Positions 1 to 8,565 of a stretch of 64,000 nt of DNA are shown here, in pieces. Source of the stretch: an uncultured Pseudomonadota bacterium (GTDB lineage Bacteria; Pseudomonadota; Gammaproteobacteria; Steroidobacterales; Steroidobacteraceae); NCBI GenBank assembly GCA_903884105.1, contig CAISDJ010000024.1, positions 1 through 64,000 on the forward strand, written 5' to 3'. The notes beneath the pieces were generated by a model. It did not search any database, was not told the DNA's origin, and saw nothing but the letters and a program-made list of their open reading frames with translations. Position 1 is the first letter of the stretch. Every line of letters begins with the position of its first letter. The translations under genes were made by a program, and so were the position numbers.

Positions 1-134
1 ACATACAGCGCGCCATCGAGCGGGGCACGTTGCATCGCGTGGCGCGCCAGCGCCTGCAGCCCGTCATAGCTCTTGCGCATGTCTGTCGGCTCGCCGTAAA
101 GATGGACCCGGATCTGGCCCTCGGCGAAAAACAT
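1..134 (-). CDS. tnpB: IS66 family accessory protein TnpB (partial, runs off window)
   Basis: The first 44 codons of a minus-strand gene are visible. They begin MFFAEGQIRVHLYGEPTDMR and continue KSYDGLQALARHAM, which is the conserved start of the IS66 second ORF (TnpB/Orf2, PF05717), including the PTDMRKSYDGL signature. The gene runs out of the window at base 1, so about 70 residues of the usual ~115 are not seen. Its ATG overlaps the TGA of the upstream tnpA remnant (TGATG), the normal IS66 arrangement. TnpB is required with TnpA and TnpC for IS66 transposition, though its biochemical role is not well defined. Whether the element is active cannot be judged because tnpC lies outside the window. 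Confidence 0.85.
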   Translation of the reverse strand, partial: MFFAEGQIRVHLYGEPTDMRKSYDGLQALARHAMQRAPLDGALY

Positions 135-421
135 CAGCCGCAGGTCAGATGCGGAACCACCCCGCGCCCGAGGTCCAGGCGTAGATCAAAACGCGACCTG
201 CCATCGGACAGTGTTCCGAGATCGACGAATGTCGGCGCCACGTCGTGCGCGCTCACCGAAGACAATGCCGCGCGATCAACTGTCGGCGCGTCCACCAGCT
301 GACGCCGCCAGCGACGAAAACTCGAAACCTTGATCGCCTCTCGCGCGCAATACGCCTCGACGCTCAGGTCGCTTCCCGCGTGACCGTCGACTAACGACCG
401 CCGTGCCTCGATGCTGCGATG
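134..421 (-). pseudogene. tnpA: IS66 family TnpA remnant lacking its 5' end
   Basis: The minus-strand reading ending with TGA at 136-134 contains LSVEAYCAREAIKVSSFRRW, followed by a C-terminal block RFDLRLDLGRGVVPHL. This is the typical layout of IS66 TnpA (helix-turn-helix, PF01527-like, then a short beta tail). The frame stays open upstream to a TAA near 510 but contains no ATG, GTG or TTG, and homology fades beyond about 421. The start has therefore been lost, which suggests a truncated element. Neither a terminal inverted repeat nor a target duplication was found upstream. The 5' limit is approximate. Confidence 0.65.
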
Positions 422-611
422 CTGCGACAGCAGACTGCTCCAGTGAAATACTGGAGCAGCATTGTCCGGCTCGATCAGCGCTCGACAAGTACGCCGCGTT
501 GTTACCGGTTACACTGGCGACGCGAGGGCTGACACGGGATTTGGCGAGCGGCGGTTACGGCCGCCACACGCTTCAGATTATTATCGCCAACAATTCAGCT
601 AAGCTGCTGCC

Positions 612-1127
612 ATGCAGCTCATTACCCGCCACATCCGCGACATCCCGGACTTTCCAAAACCAGGCATCTTGTTCAAGGACCTGACGCCACTACTGGGCAA
701 TCACGAAGCCTTATCGTTCGCCTGCCGCGAACTCGTCAGACCATTCCGTGATGCGGGCATTACCGCAGTACTCGGTATGGAAGCACGCGGTTTCGTGTTT
801 GGCGCGCTGGCCGCTCATGAACTGAAAGTCGGCTTCGTACCGCTGCGCAAGCCCGGCAAGCTGCCGGCCGCGACGGATTCCGTGCGCTACGACCTCGAAT
901 ACGGCAGTGCCGAACTGCACATGCATGTTGATGCCATCGGTCCAGACGATACGGTGTTGCTGGTTGATGATCTGATCGCGACCGGCGGCACGGCCGCCGC
1001 TAGCCTTGAACTTGCGCGCCGTGCCGGTGCTCGCATCGCCGGTTGCGCCTTCGTGGTGGAACTGGACTTCCTTGCCGGCCGCGACGCGCTCGGCGAAACC
1101 CGCATTCATTCCCTGGTGCATTACTGA
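612..1127 (+). CDS. apt: Adenine phosphoribosyltransferase
   Basis: This enzyme salvages adenine by joining it to PRPP to give AMP in the cytosol. The 171-residue product is normal length for Apt. It starts MQLITRHIRDIPDFPKPGI and shows the family's FKDLTPLL block (residues 21-28), GMEARGFVFG (55-64) and the PRPP-binding loop VLLVDDLIATGG (115-126). The C-terminus is also family-like. The ATG at 612 is the only sensible start because the conserved N-terminus begins there. It lies between an IS66 remnant and a stretch of broken genes, so it appears to be transcribed alone. No promoter stands out clearly. Confidence 0.95.
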   Translation: MQLITRHIRDIPDFPKPGILFKDLTPLLGNHEALSFACRELVRPFRDAGITAVLGMEARGFVFGALAAHELKVGFVPLRKPGKLPAATDSVRYDLEYGSAELHMHVDAIGPDDTVLLVDDLIATGGTAAASLELARRAGARIAGCAFVVELDFLAGRDALGETRIHSLVHY

Positions 1128-1181
1128 TTCCACAGCCGCGCCGACAGCTCGGAAGCGGTGCTCGAATTCTGGTTCGCCGGA

Positions 1182-1223
1182 CCACGCTCCCACTCCACCC
1201 TTCCTGACGCGTGAGTTGGACCC
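1182..1223. repeat. 42-bp dispersed repeat, copy 1
   Basis: This 42-base stretch recurs at 3846-3887 with two mismatches. Both copies lie next to IS91-like transposase remnants and contain a short outer inverted repeat (AACTC/GAGTT, imperfect in this copy). It is probably part of a mobile element or an independent short repeat. Confidence 0.7.
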
Positions 1224-1287
1224 GGGCACGCACCGACCCAGGCCCGCCGCGTCAACGGCCAGCCGAATCGCACTTCTTTCTTCTGGT

Positions 1288-1470
1288 TCACAGCAGAGGC
1301 GACTGCGCCGGCGGTGCCCGTGCCCCGAGCGGCAGCTCGGAGCTGTACTGATCCGGTGCCGTGCTTTGCAGGTGCGCGAGGATCTTCGCGATCACCTCCG
1401 GCTCCTCGATGCCGGCAAGGATCGCAAGCTTGCCTCGGCGCTGGTGTTGCCGTGGGCCGCAGAAGATCTG
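1288..1470 (-). pseudogene. IS91-like transposase, C-terminal remnant
   Basis: On the minus strand the last ~55 codons read RGKLAILAGIEEPEVIAKIL and then AHLQSTAPDQ, ending LPLGARAPPAQSPLL and a stop at 1288-1290. From family knowledge this is the characteristic tail of IS91-type transposases of the zinc-binding/Y2 group: a glutamate-rich helix followed by a Pro/Arg-rich end. The N-terminal catalytic part is absent. The sequence upstream is interrupted by the palindrome at 1497-1525 and then by unrelated sequence. This is a dead fragment. The upstream boundary is approximate. Confidence 0.6.
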
Positions 1471-1496
1471 CGCGTGGCAATGGAACCCTTCCATGG

Positions 1497-1525
1497 ATTT
1501 AAATGGGGCCTGACCCCATTTAAAT
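1497..1525. repeat. Perfect 12-bp-arm palindrome with GGGG(N5)CCCC core
   Basis: ATTTAAATGGGG, a five-base spacer CCTGA, and the exact complement CCCCATTTAAAT. Half of the motif (CTGACCCCATT) is repeated directly just downstream. Similar GGGGTCAG/CCCC palindromes are widespread short repeats in proteobacteria, often associated with single-stranded transposition. Here it lies inside the broken transposase remnant. Confidence 0.75.
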
Positions 1526-1783
1526 CTGACCCCATTCAAGTCCAGACAACATCACCCCGGTCGGGTATCCACGGCCTTCGATGCCGCCGCACCGCCGCGT
1601 TTCTGCACCGACACGATCATCGGTCGCGAGTGTTTGTCCTGCGTGGCGCGCGGGGTCGAAATTCGCGAGACGCTCCTTGAGGCTCGGCATCCGGTCACGG
1701 ATGGTGGTGGTGATCACGCAACCGCCTACCACCGTGAGACGCGCCTTTTCATCCGCACACAATTCGGCCGCACGCACCACCAA
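1520..1783 (-). pseudogene. Possible AbrB/MazE-type antitoxin remnant
   Basis: An 87-codon minus-strand reading contains MPSLKERLANFDPARHAGQT, then a VGAE-like stretch. This resembles the C-terminal, toxin-wrapping part of MazE/PemI antitoxins (typical pattern LxELLxxFDPxRHxGE...VGxE). After VGAE the frame continues through RGYPTGVML, which faintly recalls the GYP segment of MazF/PemK toxins, as if most of the toxin were deleted. The N-terminal DNA-binding part is not convincing. I regard this as a probable decayed toxin-antitoxin fragment in a gene graveyard. It could be a chance reading. Confidence 0.3.
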
Positions 1784-1797
1784 TGCCGCAGCTCGCG

Positions 1798-1875
1798 ATG
1801 CTCCTCGCCTTCGACGACAGCGCCTGCATCACCGGTTCGGACCATGTGATCGACGGTGGGCGGGGGATCTGGTAG
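1798..1875 (+). pseudogene. Short-chain dehydrogenase C-terminal remnant
   Basis: A 25-codon piece reading LAFDDSACITGSDHVIDGG and ending in TAG at 1873-1875 matches the C-terminal signature of classical SDR enzymes (LASDxSxxxTGxxxxVDGG). The bases just upstream encode NAA in another frame, consistent with the IANAAxxLAS segment interrupted by a frameshift. No Rossmann fold or YxxxK catalytic segment is present nearby. It is a fossil of a lost oxidoreductase gene. Confidence 0.6.
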
Positions 1876-1990
1876 CCTCAACGCAACCCTACTGTAACGA
1901 GACAGAAATAACCGAACGCTAGCCTTCTGACAAGGGTCCAGAATGGACTTGCCGTACCGGCAAGCCTGAGCTCTCGAGACCCGCGTCACT

Positions 1991-3655
1991 TTGCAAGATC
2001 CCGCTTCCCTGCTGCAGGAAATCCTCGGACCGTTTATCGGTGGTCTGGGTTTGTTCTTCGTCGGCGTGAAGATGATCGGTTCCAACCTGCGACTCCTGTC
2101 GGGCCCGCGCCTGCGGCAACTCGTGGCTTCGAGCGTCGCCTCAGCCTGGCGCGGTGGCGCAATCGGCACCCTCTCAGGCGGCATCACCCAAAGCTCCAGT
2201 GCAATCACACTGATCCTGAGCAACATGATTGCGGCCAACCTCATGAGCGTGGCGCAGGCCATGCCGGTCGTGGCGTGGGCCAACGTGGGCACATCGGCGC
2301 TCGTGCTGGCCTCCACCGTGGACATCCGGATTCCCGTTTTCTATCTGCTTGGCCTGATCGGCATCTCGTATTTTTTCGAAATCGACAACTCGACGCGGTA
2401 CCGGCACATCGCCGGCGCCATGCTGGGCATCGGGCTGGTGTTTATGGGGCTGCAACTGCTCCACGCCGGCGCGATACCGTTGCGGGAATCCGAAGACTTC
2501 CGCCAAGTGCTGGTCCTGACCGCCCGCTTCGGCAGCCTGCTGGTGATCGTGGCGCTCGTCGTTGCGATGCTGCTGCAGTCTTCGTCCACCGTATCCGCAA
2601 TTGCCGTGTCCATGACCGTGGCCGGACTGCTCACGCTGGAGCAGACCACCCTGATCATTTACGGCGCCTCGGCGGGATCCGGGCTCGGCGCCTTGCTTCT
2701 GTCGGCCTCGAGCAAGGGTACAGCCCGGCAGCTGGCCGTGATCCAGGCGATAACCAAGGTGCTCGGATCGCTGCTCATGCTGGCGCTGCTGGTGCTGGAG
2801 AAAACGGCCTCCGTGCCACTTGTCCTCGCGCTGCTGTCGGTGCTCACGCCGGTGATTGCGCTGCAAGCCGCATGGGCCTTCCTGCTCACGCAGCTCGCCG
2901 GTGTGCTGCTCGGCAACATCCTTGCCCCGTTCCTGCTTCGCGCTGCGGCCCGGATGTCGCCGCCCACCCCGCGAGAGACGCTGTCAAAGCCGCGCTACCT
3001 GAGCGAGGAGTCCTTAGGCGATGCGGAGACTGCGATGGATCTGGTGGAGCTGGAACAGACCGGTCTGCTGGAACACCTGGGCGCATACCTCTCCGAGGTG
3101 GATTCCGCCCCGCAAGAGAGTGCTGCCACCACCACGGCCTACGGCTTACCCGCTCGGGAACTCGCGGCAGCGGATGCTGCAGTATCGGAGGAGATCAGCC
3201 GTTCCCTCGGCACACTCGCCAGTCAACCGCATGAGGGTTCAACCGTCAAGCGCCTGCTGGCGCTGCAGAACCGGCAGCGGCTGGTGGCCGATCTCTCGGG
3301 AGCAGTGCTGCACCTCGAGGTCGCCCTGCAGAGAATTCCTGCACTCGATGATGCCAACCGCGAGTTCTGCCTCGGGATCAGTGCGGGCATCCGCGAGTCC
3401 GCCCACTTCCTGCTGTCGACGCTGCATGAGTGCGCCGCCACGGGCGATACTAATGATCTCTTCATGCTGCAGCAGTTCACCGGAGATCATAGCGACACCA
3501 TGGACTCCCTGCGCAAGCGCTGGCTCGACGAGGCCTCGCACATGGGACAACAGATGCTCGATGCCCTTTTCAGTGCCACCGCATTGTTCGAAAGGACAGT
3601 CTGGATCATCGGACGCTACGTGAGCACGCTTCCCCCCTCCGACGGGACGCGCTGA
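1991..3655 (+). CDS. Na/Pi cotransporter family protein (PNaS) with PhoU-like tail
   Basis: A 554-residue inner-membrane protein of the NptA/YjbB type, predicted to couple phosphate and sodium movement. The N-terminal ~310 residues are strongly hydrophobic and contain the two family repeats with QSSS motifs: GGITQSSSAITLILSNM near residue 60 and MLLQSSSTVSAIAVSM near 195. The C-terminal ~220 residues are helical and charged, as in the PhoU-like domain of YjbB relatives. The start is TTG at 1991. An internal ATG at 2072 would remove the start of the first membrane segment, so TTG is preferred. Flanking genes are unrelated, so it is probably monocistronic. Transport direction cannot be read from the sequence. 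Confidence 0.9.
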   Translation: MQDPASLLQEILGPFIGGLGLFFVGVKMIGSNLRLLSGPRLRQLVASSVASAWRGGAIGTLSGGITQSSSAITLILSNMIAANLMSVAQAMPVVAWANVGTSALVLASTVDIRIPVFYLLGLIGISYFFEIDNSTRYRHIAGAMLGIGLVFMGLQLLHAGAIPLRESEDFRQVLVLTARFGSLLVIVALVVAMLLQSSSTVSAIAVSMTVAGLLTLEQTTLIIYGASAGSGLGALLLSASSKGTARQLAVIQAITKVLGSLLMLALLVLEKTASVPLVLALLSVLTPVIALQAAWAFLLTQLAGVLLGNILAPFLLRAAARMSPPTPRETLSKPRYLSEESLGDAETAMDLVELEQTGLLEHLGAYLSEVDSAPQESAATTTAYGLPARELAAADAAVSEEISRSLGTLASQPHEGSTVKRLLALQNRQRLVADLSGAVLHLEVALQRIPALDDANREFCLGISAGIRESAHFLLSTLHECAATGDTNDLFMLQQFTGDHSDTMDSLRKRWLDEASHMGQQMLDALFSATALFERTVWIIGRYVSTLPPSDGTR

Positions 3656-3845
3656 TCAACGCGTGTCATCCGGCCGCCGCGCGGAGTGTGTTGTCCAGGG
3701 GTTGATCTGGGCCTGGTGCGCCGCAAGACCGCCAAGGGTCTTGGTCACCTACAGGTAGTAAGGCCACTTGAACGTGTCGATGGTATCGCCAGTGGTATGC
3801 GCGGATAGGAAGTTCAAAGCGCCACCGGACCGCCGATAGACCAGG

Positions 3846-3887
3846 CCACGCTCCAACTCCACCCTTCCTGACGCGTGAGTTGAACCC
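3846..3887. repeat. 42-bp dispersed repeat, copy 2
   Basis: Second copy of the repeat at 1182-1223, same orientation, differing at two positions. It immediately follows (in minus-strand sense) the frameshifted end of an IS91-like transposase fragment. Confidence 0.7.
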
Positions 3888-3899
3888 GCCTGCGCGGGC

Positions 3900-4236
3900 C
3901 GCCCCGTTCGGGTCGCCTTCGGGCCCCTGCAGCCGCGGCTGAACGGTCTGCAGCGTGAACAGCTTCTGCCAACGGCAATGCGGTAAGTGATGGAGTGCCC
4001 GATCAGGTCATCCAGCGGGCCGGGCTCTGCCGCGCCGCTCAGCAAGGCGTTCTCGATGTCACGCTCGATCAGGCCACTGCGTTCCAGCGCCTCGCCCACC
4101 CGTGCGGCGATCTGCTCGACCAGCGCCCAAAGATTGTTCGGGTCGGGGGCGGATACCTGGCGGAACAGGGGAGGATCCGCACGGAGGCACGGGATGAAGA
4201 TTACTCCGTCATGGAGCGTATTTGACGGGGCTGAAG
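3900..4236 (-). pseudogene. IS91-like transposase, internal remnant
   Basis: The minus strand encodes LHDGVIFIP, then LWALVEQIAARVGEALERSG with LIERDIENALL, then DDLIGHSITYRIAVG. This is the order found in IS91-type transposases: the (L)DGVY segment, a helix ending LERxGLLERDxEN, and GHSITYRIAVG. A frameshift then follows, after which QKLFTLQTV, the normal continuation, is readable in another frame. Neither the upstream catalytic tyrosines nor the C-terminus is present here. This is a degraded insertion next to the CDF transporter gene. Ends are approximate. Confidence 0.65.
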
Positions 4237-4303
4237 GCGCTTGCGTTGCTCTGGGGAAGCAATGATAGTGCTCCGTTTGCCAACATGACATGCGGGAGAG
4301 GTT

Positions 4304-5209
4304 TTGATGTCGGTAAACGCCAAGGCCGACCAAGCCCATGATGCGACCGTGGCTCGCATGCTGGGCATCTGTGTGTTGCTGGAAACGCTGCTGGTGGGCA
4401 GCAACCTGATCGCCGCGTACGTTGCCAATTCCCTGACCCTCTACGCGGATGCGACCAAGGAAGCCGTGGAGATGCTGGCGTCGCTGGGTATCTGGCTGAC
4501 CTTGCACCGGATGCAAGCGCGTGAAGGTGAGTTTGATTTTGGGCTGGGCAAGATTGAGAGTCTGCTGACGGTCGCCTTGGAATTGGTGCTGTTGTTGACG
4601 GCCACCAGCATCATCATCGAAGCGGTGGAACGCTTCGAGTCGCCGCACCCGCTGGGAAACATTGGTGTGGCCGTTGGTGTCACGTTGGTGGGTTTTGTGG
4701 CACAGCTGACGGTGCTGCTGGTGTTGACCAAAACCCATGCGAAGCGTGCGTCGTCGATGATCCTGTCAAAAATCCGCACCTATCGAATTTCCTTGTGCGC
4801 CGACTTTGGCATTCTGGCCGTGCTGCTGTTGGGCAAGGTGATGCCCGGACATTTCTTGTCGCTGTATCTCGACCCGTTGGTGTCGAGCGGCATTGGGGTG
4901 GCAGTTCTGATTAAGGTCTATTACGGCATTTCGGCGGCGGTGGCGGATCTCAGTGACAAGACCCTGGAAGAAACTTCGCAGTTCTTAGTGCTGCGCGAGT
5001 TGGTGCGGTTTTTTGACGAGTATGAACAGCTCCATCGCATCCACTCGCGACGTTCAGGCAACCGGGTGTTTATTCATCTGTTTCTGGAGTTCCGTCAGGA
5101 CTTGACCATGGCGGAGGTGTATGGGGTGATGGAACGAATCTCTGGCAGTCTGGAGAGCGTCATTGGCCATAGCAACGTTATCGTGGTGCCCACCCGCGCC
5201 AAGCGTTGA
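4304..5209 (+). CDS. Cation diffusion facilitator family transporter
   Basis: A 301-residue inner-membrane protein of the CDF family, which exports divalent metals in exchange for protons. It shows about six hydrophobic segments. The second contains [17 protein letters not shown], matching the CDF pattern SxALxADAxxxxxD, and FGLGKIESL follows the second segment as in the family. The fifth segment keeps an aspartate (CADF) but lacks the usual HxxxD histidine, so metal choice is uncertain. The C-terminal ~85 residues fit the cytoplasmic metallochaperone-like domain. Base use looks more T-rich than neighbours, and the gene abuts an IS91-like remnant, suggesting transfer. Its 3' end overlaps guaA on the opposite strand by 115 bases. 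ATG at 4307 is an equally good start. Confidence 0.85.
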   Translation: MMSVNAKADQAHDATVARMLGICVLLETLLVGSNLIAAYVANSLTLYADATKEAVEMLASLGIWLTLHRMQAREGEFDFGLGKIESLLTVALELVLLLTATSIIIEAVERFESPHPLGNIGVAVGVTLVGFVAQLTVLLVLTKTHAKRASSMILSKIRTYRISLCADFGILAVLLLGKVMPGHFLSLYLDPLVSSGIGVAVLIKVYYGISAAVADLSDKTLEETSQFLVLRELVRFFDEYEQLHRIHSRRSGNRVFIHLFLEFRQDLTMAEVYGVMERISGSLESVIGHSNVIVVPTRAKR

Positions 5210-6855
5210 TCGATCACGACCCGGTTTCCAAGGACCCCCCTCTCCTCCCACTCAATAGTCGCCGGCGGCTTCCCCGAAATATCGTAAGTCACCCTCGATA
5301 TCCCCGACACCTCATTAATGATCCTCCTCGCCACCAGGTCGAGGAAGTCGTAAGGCAGCCGCGACCACCGCGCCGTCATGAAATCAACAGTCTCAACCGC
5401 GCGCAGCGCGATAACGTAGTCGTACCTGCGCCCATCACCCATCACGGCAACAGACCTCACGGGCAGAAAGACGGCAAACGCCTGGCTCGTCCGATCGTAA
5501 AGATCGTGCTTGCGGAGCTCATCGATGTAGATGGCATCCGCCTTGCGGAGGATGTCCGCGTACTGGCGCGTCACTTCGCCCAGGATGCGGACGGAGAGGC
5601 CCGGACCGGGGAACGGATGACGGTGGACCATCTCCTTCGGCAGGCCGAGCTCTAGCCCCATGCGGCGAACTTCGTCCTTGAACAGTTCACGCAACGGCTC
5701 GAGCAGCTTGAACTTCATGTGCTCAGGCAGGCCGCCCACATTGTGGTGGCTCTTGATCACATGCGCCTTGCCCGATTTGCCGCCGGCAGACTCGATGACG
5801 TCTGGGTAGATCGTGCCTTGTGCGAGCCACGCGATGTAGTCGAGCTTGGCGGCTTCTTCCTCGAACACTTCGATGAAGAGGCGGCCGATGATCTTGCGCT
5901 TGCGCTCCGGGTCCGCCTCGCCGGCCAGGGCATTGAAGAACCGGGCTTCGGCATTCACGCGGATGACGCGCACGCCCATGTGCTGCGCGAACGTCGCCAT
6001 CACCTGGTCGCCCTCGCCCTGCCGCAGCAGGCCATGGTCGACGAATACGCACACCAGCTGCTTGCCGATGGCCTTGTGCAATAGCGCGGCGACGACTGAC
6101 GAGTCCACGCCGCCCGACAGTCCGAGCAGTACGTTGCCCGCGCCCACCTGCTCGCGTACGCGAGCCATCGAATCCGCAATGATGTTGCCGGTGTCCCAGC
6201 GCGCTTCGCAGCCGCAGATCTCGCGCACGAAGCGCTCCAGCATCCGCGTGCCCTGCATCGTGTGCGTGACTTCCGGATGGAACTGCACGCCATAGAAGCG
6301 GCGCTTCTCGTCCGCCATCGCGGCGAGCGGTGCATTGCCGCTGTATGCCACGCCGATGAAGCCAGGCGGCAGCGATTCCACGCGATCGCCGTGGCTCATC
6401 CACACATCGAGCAGCGGCCGGCCCTGGATATCGAGGTGATCCTGCAAGCCGTCGAGCAACCGGCACGGCGCCGACGTCGTGACCTGCGCGTAGCCGAACT
6501 CGCGATGATCGGAAGGCTGCACGCGGCCACCGAGCTGCTGCGCCATCGTCTGCATGCCGTAGCAGATGCCGAGGACCGGCACGCCCATGTCGAACACGTT
6601 CTTGGGTGCGCGCGGCGGCTCTGCGTCGGTGACCGACTCCGGCCCGCCGGACAGGATGATGCCCTTCGCGCCGAACGCGGCGACGTCTTCAGGCGAGATG
6701 TCCCACGGATGGATCTCGCAATAGACGCCGGCCTCGCGGACCCGCCGCGCAATCAGCTGGGTGTATTGCGCACCGAAGTCGAGGATGAGGATGCGATGGG
6801 CGTGGATGTCGGGCGACTGGATGGCCGCTCCCTGCGAAACGCGATCAACTGACAC
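5095..6855 (-). CDS. guaA: GMP synthase (glutamine-hydrolysing) with aberrant C-terminal extension
   Basis: Converts XMP to GMP using glutamine and ATP. The class I amidotransferase domain has the nucleophile in GICYGM (Cys98) and QFHPE (His193, Glu195). The ATP-pyrophosphatase domain carries SGGVDSS (247-253). The C-terminal dimerisation domain ends in KPPATIEWE, where GuaA proteins normally stop (residue 537 here, base 5245). Instead of a stop, the frame runs on for 49 codons, most of them antisense to the CDF gene, so the stop appears to have been lost by a rearrangement. The GTG at 6855 overlaps the end of guaB by 11 bases. No ATG lies near the conserved N-terminus [12 protein letters not shown]. 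The gene is co-transcribed with guaB. Confidence 0.93.
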   Translation of the reverse strand: MSVDRVSQGAAIQSPDIHAHRILILDFGAQYTQLIARRVREAGVYCEIHPWDISPEDVAAFGAKGIILSGGPESVTDAEPPRAPKNVFDMGVPVLGICYGMQTMAQQLGGRVQPSDHREFGYAQVTTSAPCRLLDGLQDHLDIQGRPLLDVWMSHGDRVESLPPGFIGVAYSGNAPLAAMADEKRRFYGVQFHPEVTHTMQGTRMLERFVREICGCEARWDTGNIIADSMARVREQVGAGNVLLGLSGGVDSSVVAALLHKAIGKQLVCVFVDHGLLRQGEGDQVMATFAQHMGVRVIRVNAEARFFNALAGEADPERKRKIIGRLFIEVFEEEAAKLDYIAWLAQGTIYPDVIESAGGKSGKAHVIKSHHNVGGLPEHMKFKLLEPLRELFKDEVRRMGLELGLPKEMVHRHPFPGPGLSVRILGEVTRQYADILRKADAIYIDELRKHDLYDRTSQAFAVFLPVRSVAVMGDGRRYDYVIALRAVETVDFMTARWSRLPYDFLDLVARRIINEVSGISRVTYDISGKPPATIEWEERGVLGNRVVIDQRLARVGTTITLLWPMTLSRLPEIRSITPYTSAMVKS

Positions 6856-8311
6856 GGTAATTCGGTGCTTCCTTGGTGATGGTAACGTCGTGCACGTGGC
6901 TCTCACGCACGCCGGCATTGGTGATGCGCACGAAACTCGGCCGCGTGCGCATTTCCTCGATGTTCTGGCTGCCGGTGTAGCCCATCGCGGCGCGCAGGCC
7001 GCCGGCGAGTTGGTGCAGGATGCCGATGACCGAGCCCTTGTACGGCACGCGGCCTTCGATGCCCTCAGGAACCAGCTTCTCGAGTTCTTCGGTGGTGTCC
7101 TGGAAGTACCGGTCCTTGGAGCCGTTCTTCTCCGCCATGGCGCCCACCGAGCCCATGCCGCGATACGACTTGTACGAAGCGCCCTGGTACAGCTCGACTT
7201 CGCCGGGGGATTCCTCGGTGCCGGCGAACAGGCCGCCCATCATCACGCAGTTCGCGCCGGCTGCAATCGCCTTGGCGATGTCGCCGGAGAAGCGGATGCC
7301 ACCGTCCGCGATCAACGGCACGCCGGTGCCTTTCAATGCTTCGGCCACATTCGACACCGCACTGATCTGCGGCACTCCGACGCCGGCCACGATGCGGGTG
7401 GTGCAGATGGAACCGGGACCGATACCGACCTTCACGCCGTCCGCACCGGCTTCCACGAGCGCGAGCGCCGCTTCCGGAGTGACGATGTTGCCGGCGATCA
7501 CCTGCTGCTCGGGCCACTTCTGCTTGATGCGCTTGACCATCTCGAGCACGCCGCGCGAGTGGCCGTGCGAGGTGTCGACGACGATCACGTCCACACCCGC
7601 TTCACGCAGGGCCGCGACCCGGTCCAGCGTATCGGGGCTCGTGCCGACGGCCGCGCCGACTCGCAGTGCGCCGCGCTCGTCCTTGCAGGCGCGCGGGAAC
7701 TCGGTGGCCTTCTGGAAATCCTTCACCGTAATCATGCCCTTCAGGTTGAAGTCGGCATCGACCACCAGCATCTTCTCGATGCGGTGCTTGTGCAGCAGCG
7801 CGAGCACTTGTTCCTTCGGCGCGTTCTCGCGGACCGTGATCAGCTGATCCTGCGGCGTCATGACGGCCGAGACGGGCTTGTCGAGCTCGGTAACGAAGCG
7901 CAGGTCGCGGTGCGTGACGATGCCGACCGCCTTGCCGCCGACCACCACCGGCACGCCGGAGATGCCCTTGGCGCGCGTGAGGTCCAGCACTTCGCGGATG
8001 GTGCGATCCGGCGTGATCGTGATGGGATCGGAGATGACGCCGCTCTCGAACTTCTTGACCCGGCGCACTTCGCGCGCCTGGGCCTCGATGGTCATGTTCT
8101 TGTGGACGATGCCGATGCCGCCTTCCTGCGCGATGGTGATCGCGAGGCGCGCCTCAGTGACGGTGTCCATGGCGGCGGACACGAAGGGCAGATTCACCCG
8201 GATGCCGCGGGAAAGCTGCGAGCTCAGGTCCACTTCGCGAGGCAGGACCTCGGAATACGCGGGGACCAGGAGGACGTCGTCGAAGGTCAGGGCTTGCTCA
8301 AGGATACGCAT
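6845..8311 (-). CDS. guaB: Inosine-5'-monophosphate dehydrogenase
   Basis: Oxidises IMP to XMP with NAD+, the committed step to guanine nucleotides, followed by GuaA. The 488-residue length is typical. Visible features are [13 protein letters not shown] at the N-terminus, a CBS pair at about residues 93-205, the catalytic loop [11 protein letters not shown] (Cys303), the phosphate-binding GGIRFSGD, and GMGSVGAM with the mobile flap before YFQ. An in-frame extension upstream would add 39 residues of no homology, so the ATG at 8311 is chosen. It is divergent from xseA, with a repeat element between them. It overlaps guaA by 11 bases, forming a guaBA operon. Confidence 0.97.
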   Translation of the reverse strand: MRILEQALTFDDVLLVPAYSEVLPREVDLSSQLSRGIRVNLPFVSAAMDTVTEARLAITIAQEGGIGIVHKNMTIEAQAREVRRVKKFESGVISDPITITPDRTIREVLDLTRAKGISGVPVVVGGKAVGIVTHRDLRFVTELDKPVSAVMTPQDQLITVRENAPKEQVLALLHKHRIEKMLVVDADFNLKGMITVKDFQKATEFPRACKDERGALRVGAAVGTSPDTLDRVAALREAGVDVIVVDTSHGHSRGVLEMVKRIKQKWPEQQVIAGNIVTPEAALALVEAGADGVKVGIGPGSICTTRIVAGVGVPQISAVSNVAEALKGTGVPLIADGGIRFSGDIAKAIAAGANCVMMGGLFAGTEESPGEVELYQGASYKSYRGMGSVGAMAEKNGSKDRYFQDTTEELEKLVPEGIEGRVPYKGSVIGILHQLAGGLRAAMGYTGSQNIEEMRTRPSFVRITNAGVRESHVHDVTITKEAPNYRVS

Positions 8312-8390
8312 GGCCAAGTATAAGCGGGGGGACGGGGGGCGGCCAAGGCCGGAGGCGGGGAGCGGAGCGGATAGACCGGCCAACTTCGTT

Positions 8391-8479
8391 GGCAAGGGGG
8401 CCTGTCGGCAGGGTAAGGCTGCCGCCAAGTACAGATCCAGACTCGGAAAACACTCTGCCCTGCCGGCAGCCCCCCCTTG
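8391..8479. repeat. Inverted-repeat element, family member 1
   Basis: Arms 8391-8413 and 8458-8479 are imperfect reverse complements around cores CTGTCGGCAGGG / CCCTGCCGGCAG, with a 44-base loop. The left flank (ACCGGCCAACTTCGTT, from 8376) recurs near the elements at 49.1 and 60.8 kb. It occupies the divergent guaB/xseA intergenic region. Confidence 0.6.
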
Positions 8480-8565
8480 TCGCGTCGGCGACCCCCTTGC
8501 CGTCTGACTACCTGCCGACAGAGTCGGCCGGTCGCCTCCCTCTCCGCCTCCCCTATACTTCCCTC

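Larger units (their letters stand above)
1128..1990. other. Gene-poor stretch made of broken genes and repeats
   Basis: No intact gene is supported between apt and the Na/Pi cotransporter. What can be read is one copy of the 42-bp repeat, an IS91-like transposase tail, a GGGG/CCCC palindrome, a possible antitoxin remnant and an SDR tail, in mixed orientations. This is a site of repeated insertion and deletion. Confidence 0.7.
3656..4303. other. Intergenic stretch holding mobile-element debris
   Basis: No intact gene is supported here. Apart from the 42-bp repeat and the IS91-like remnant, a short minus-strand reading ending DTIDTFKWPYYL (stop at 3749) could be the tail of another lost gene, but I do not recognise it. 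Confidence 0.5.

Noticed and set aside
3749-4738. 329-codon minus-strand open reading
   Set aside because: Its first part is antisense to the CDF gene; only the middle corresponds to the IS91-like remnant, which is reported separately.
6761-8323. 520-codon plus-strand open reading through guaB
   Set aside because: It is the antisense of guaB; the His/Arg/Asp-rich composition is typical of a shadow frame in GC-rich DNA.
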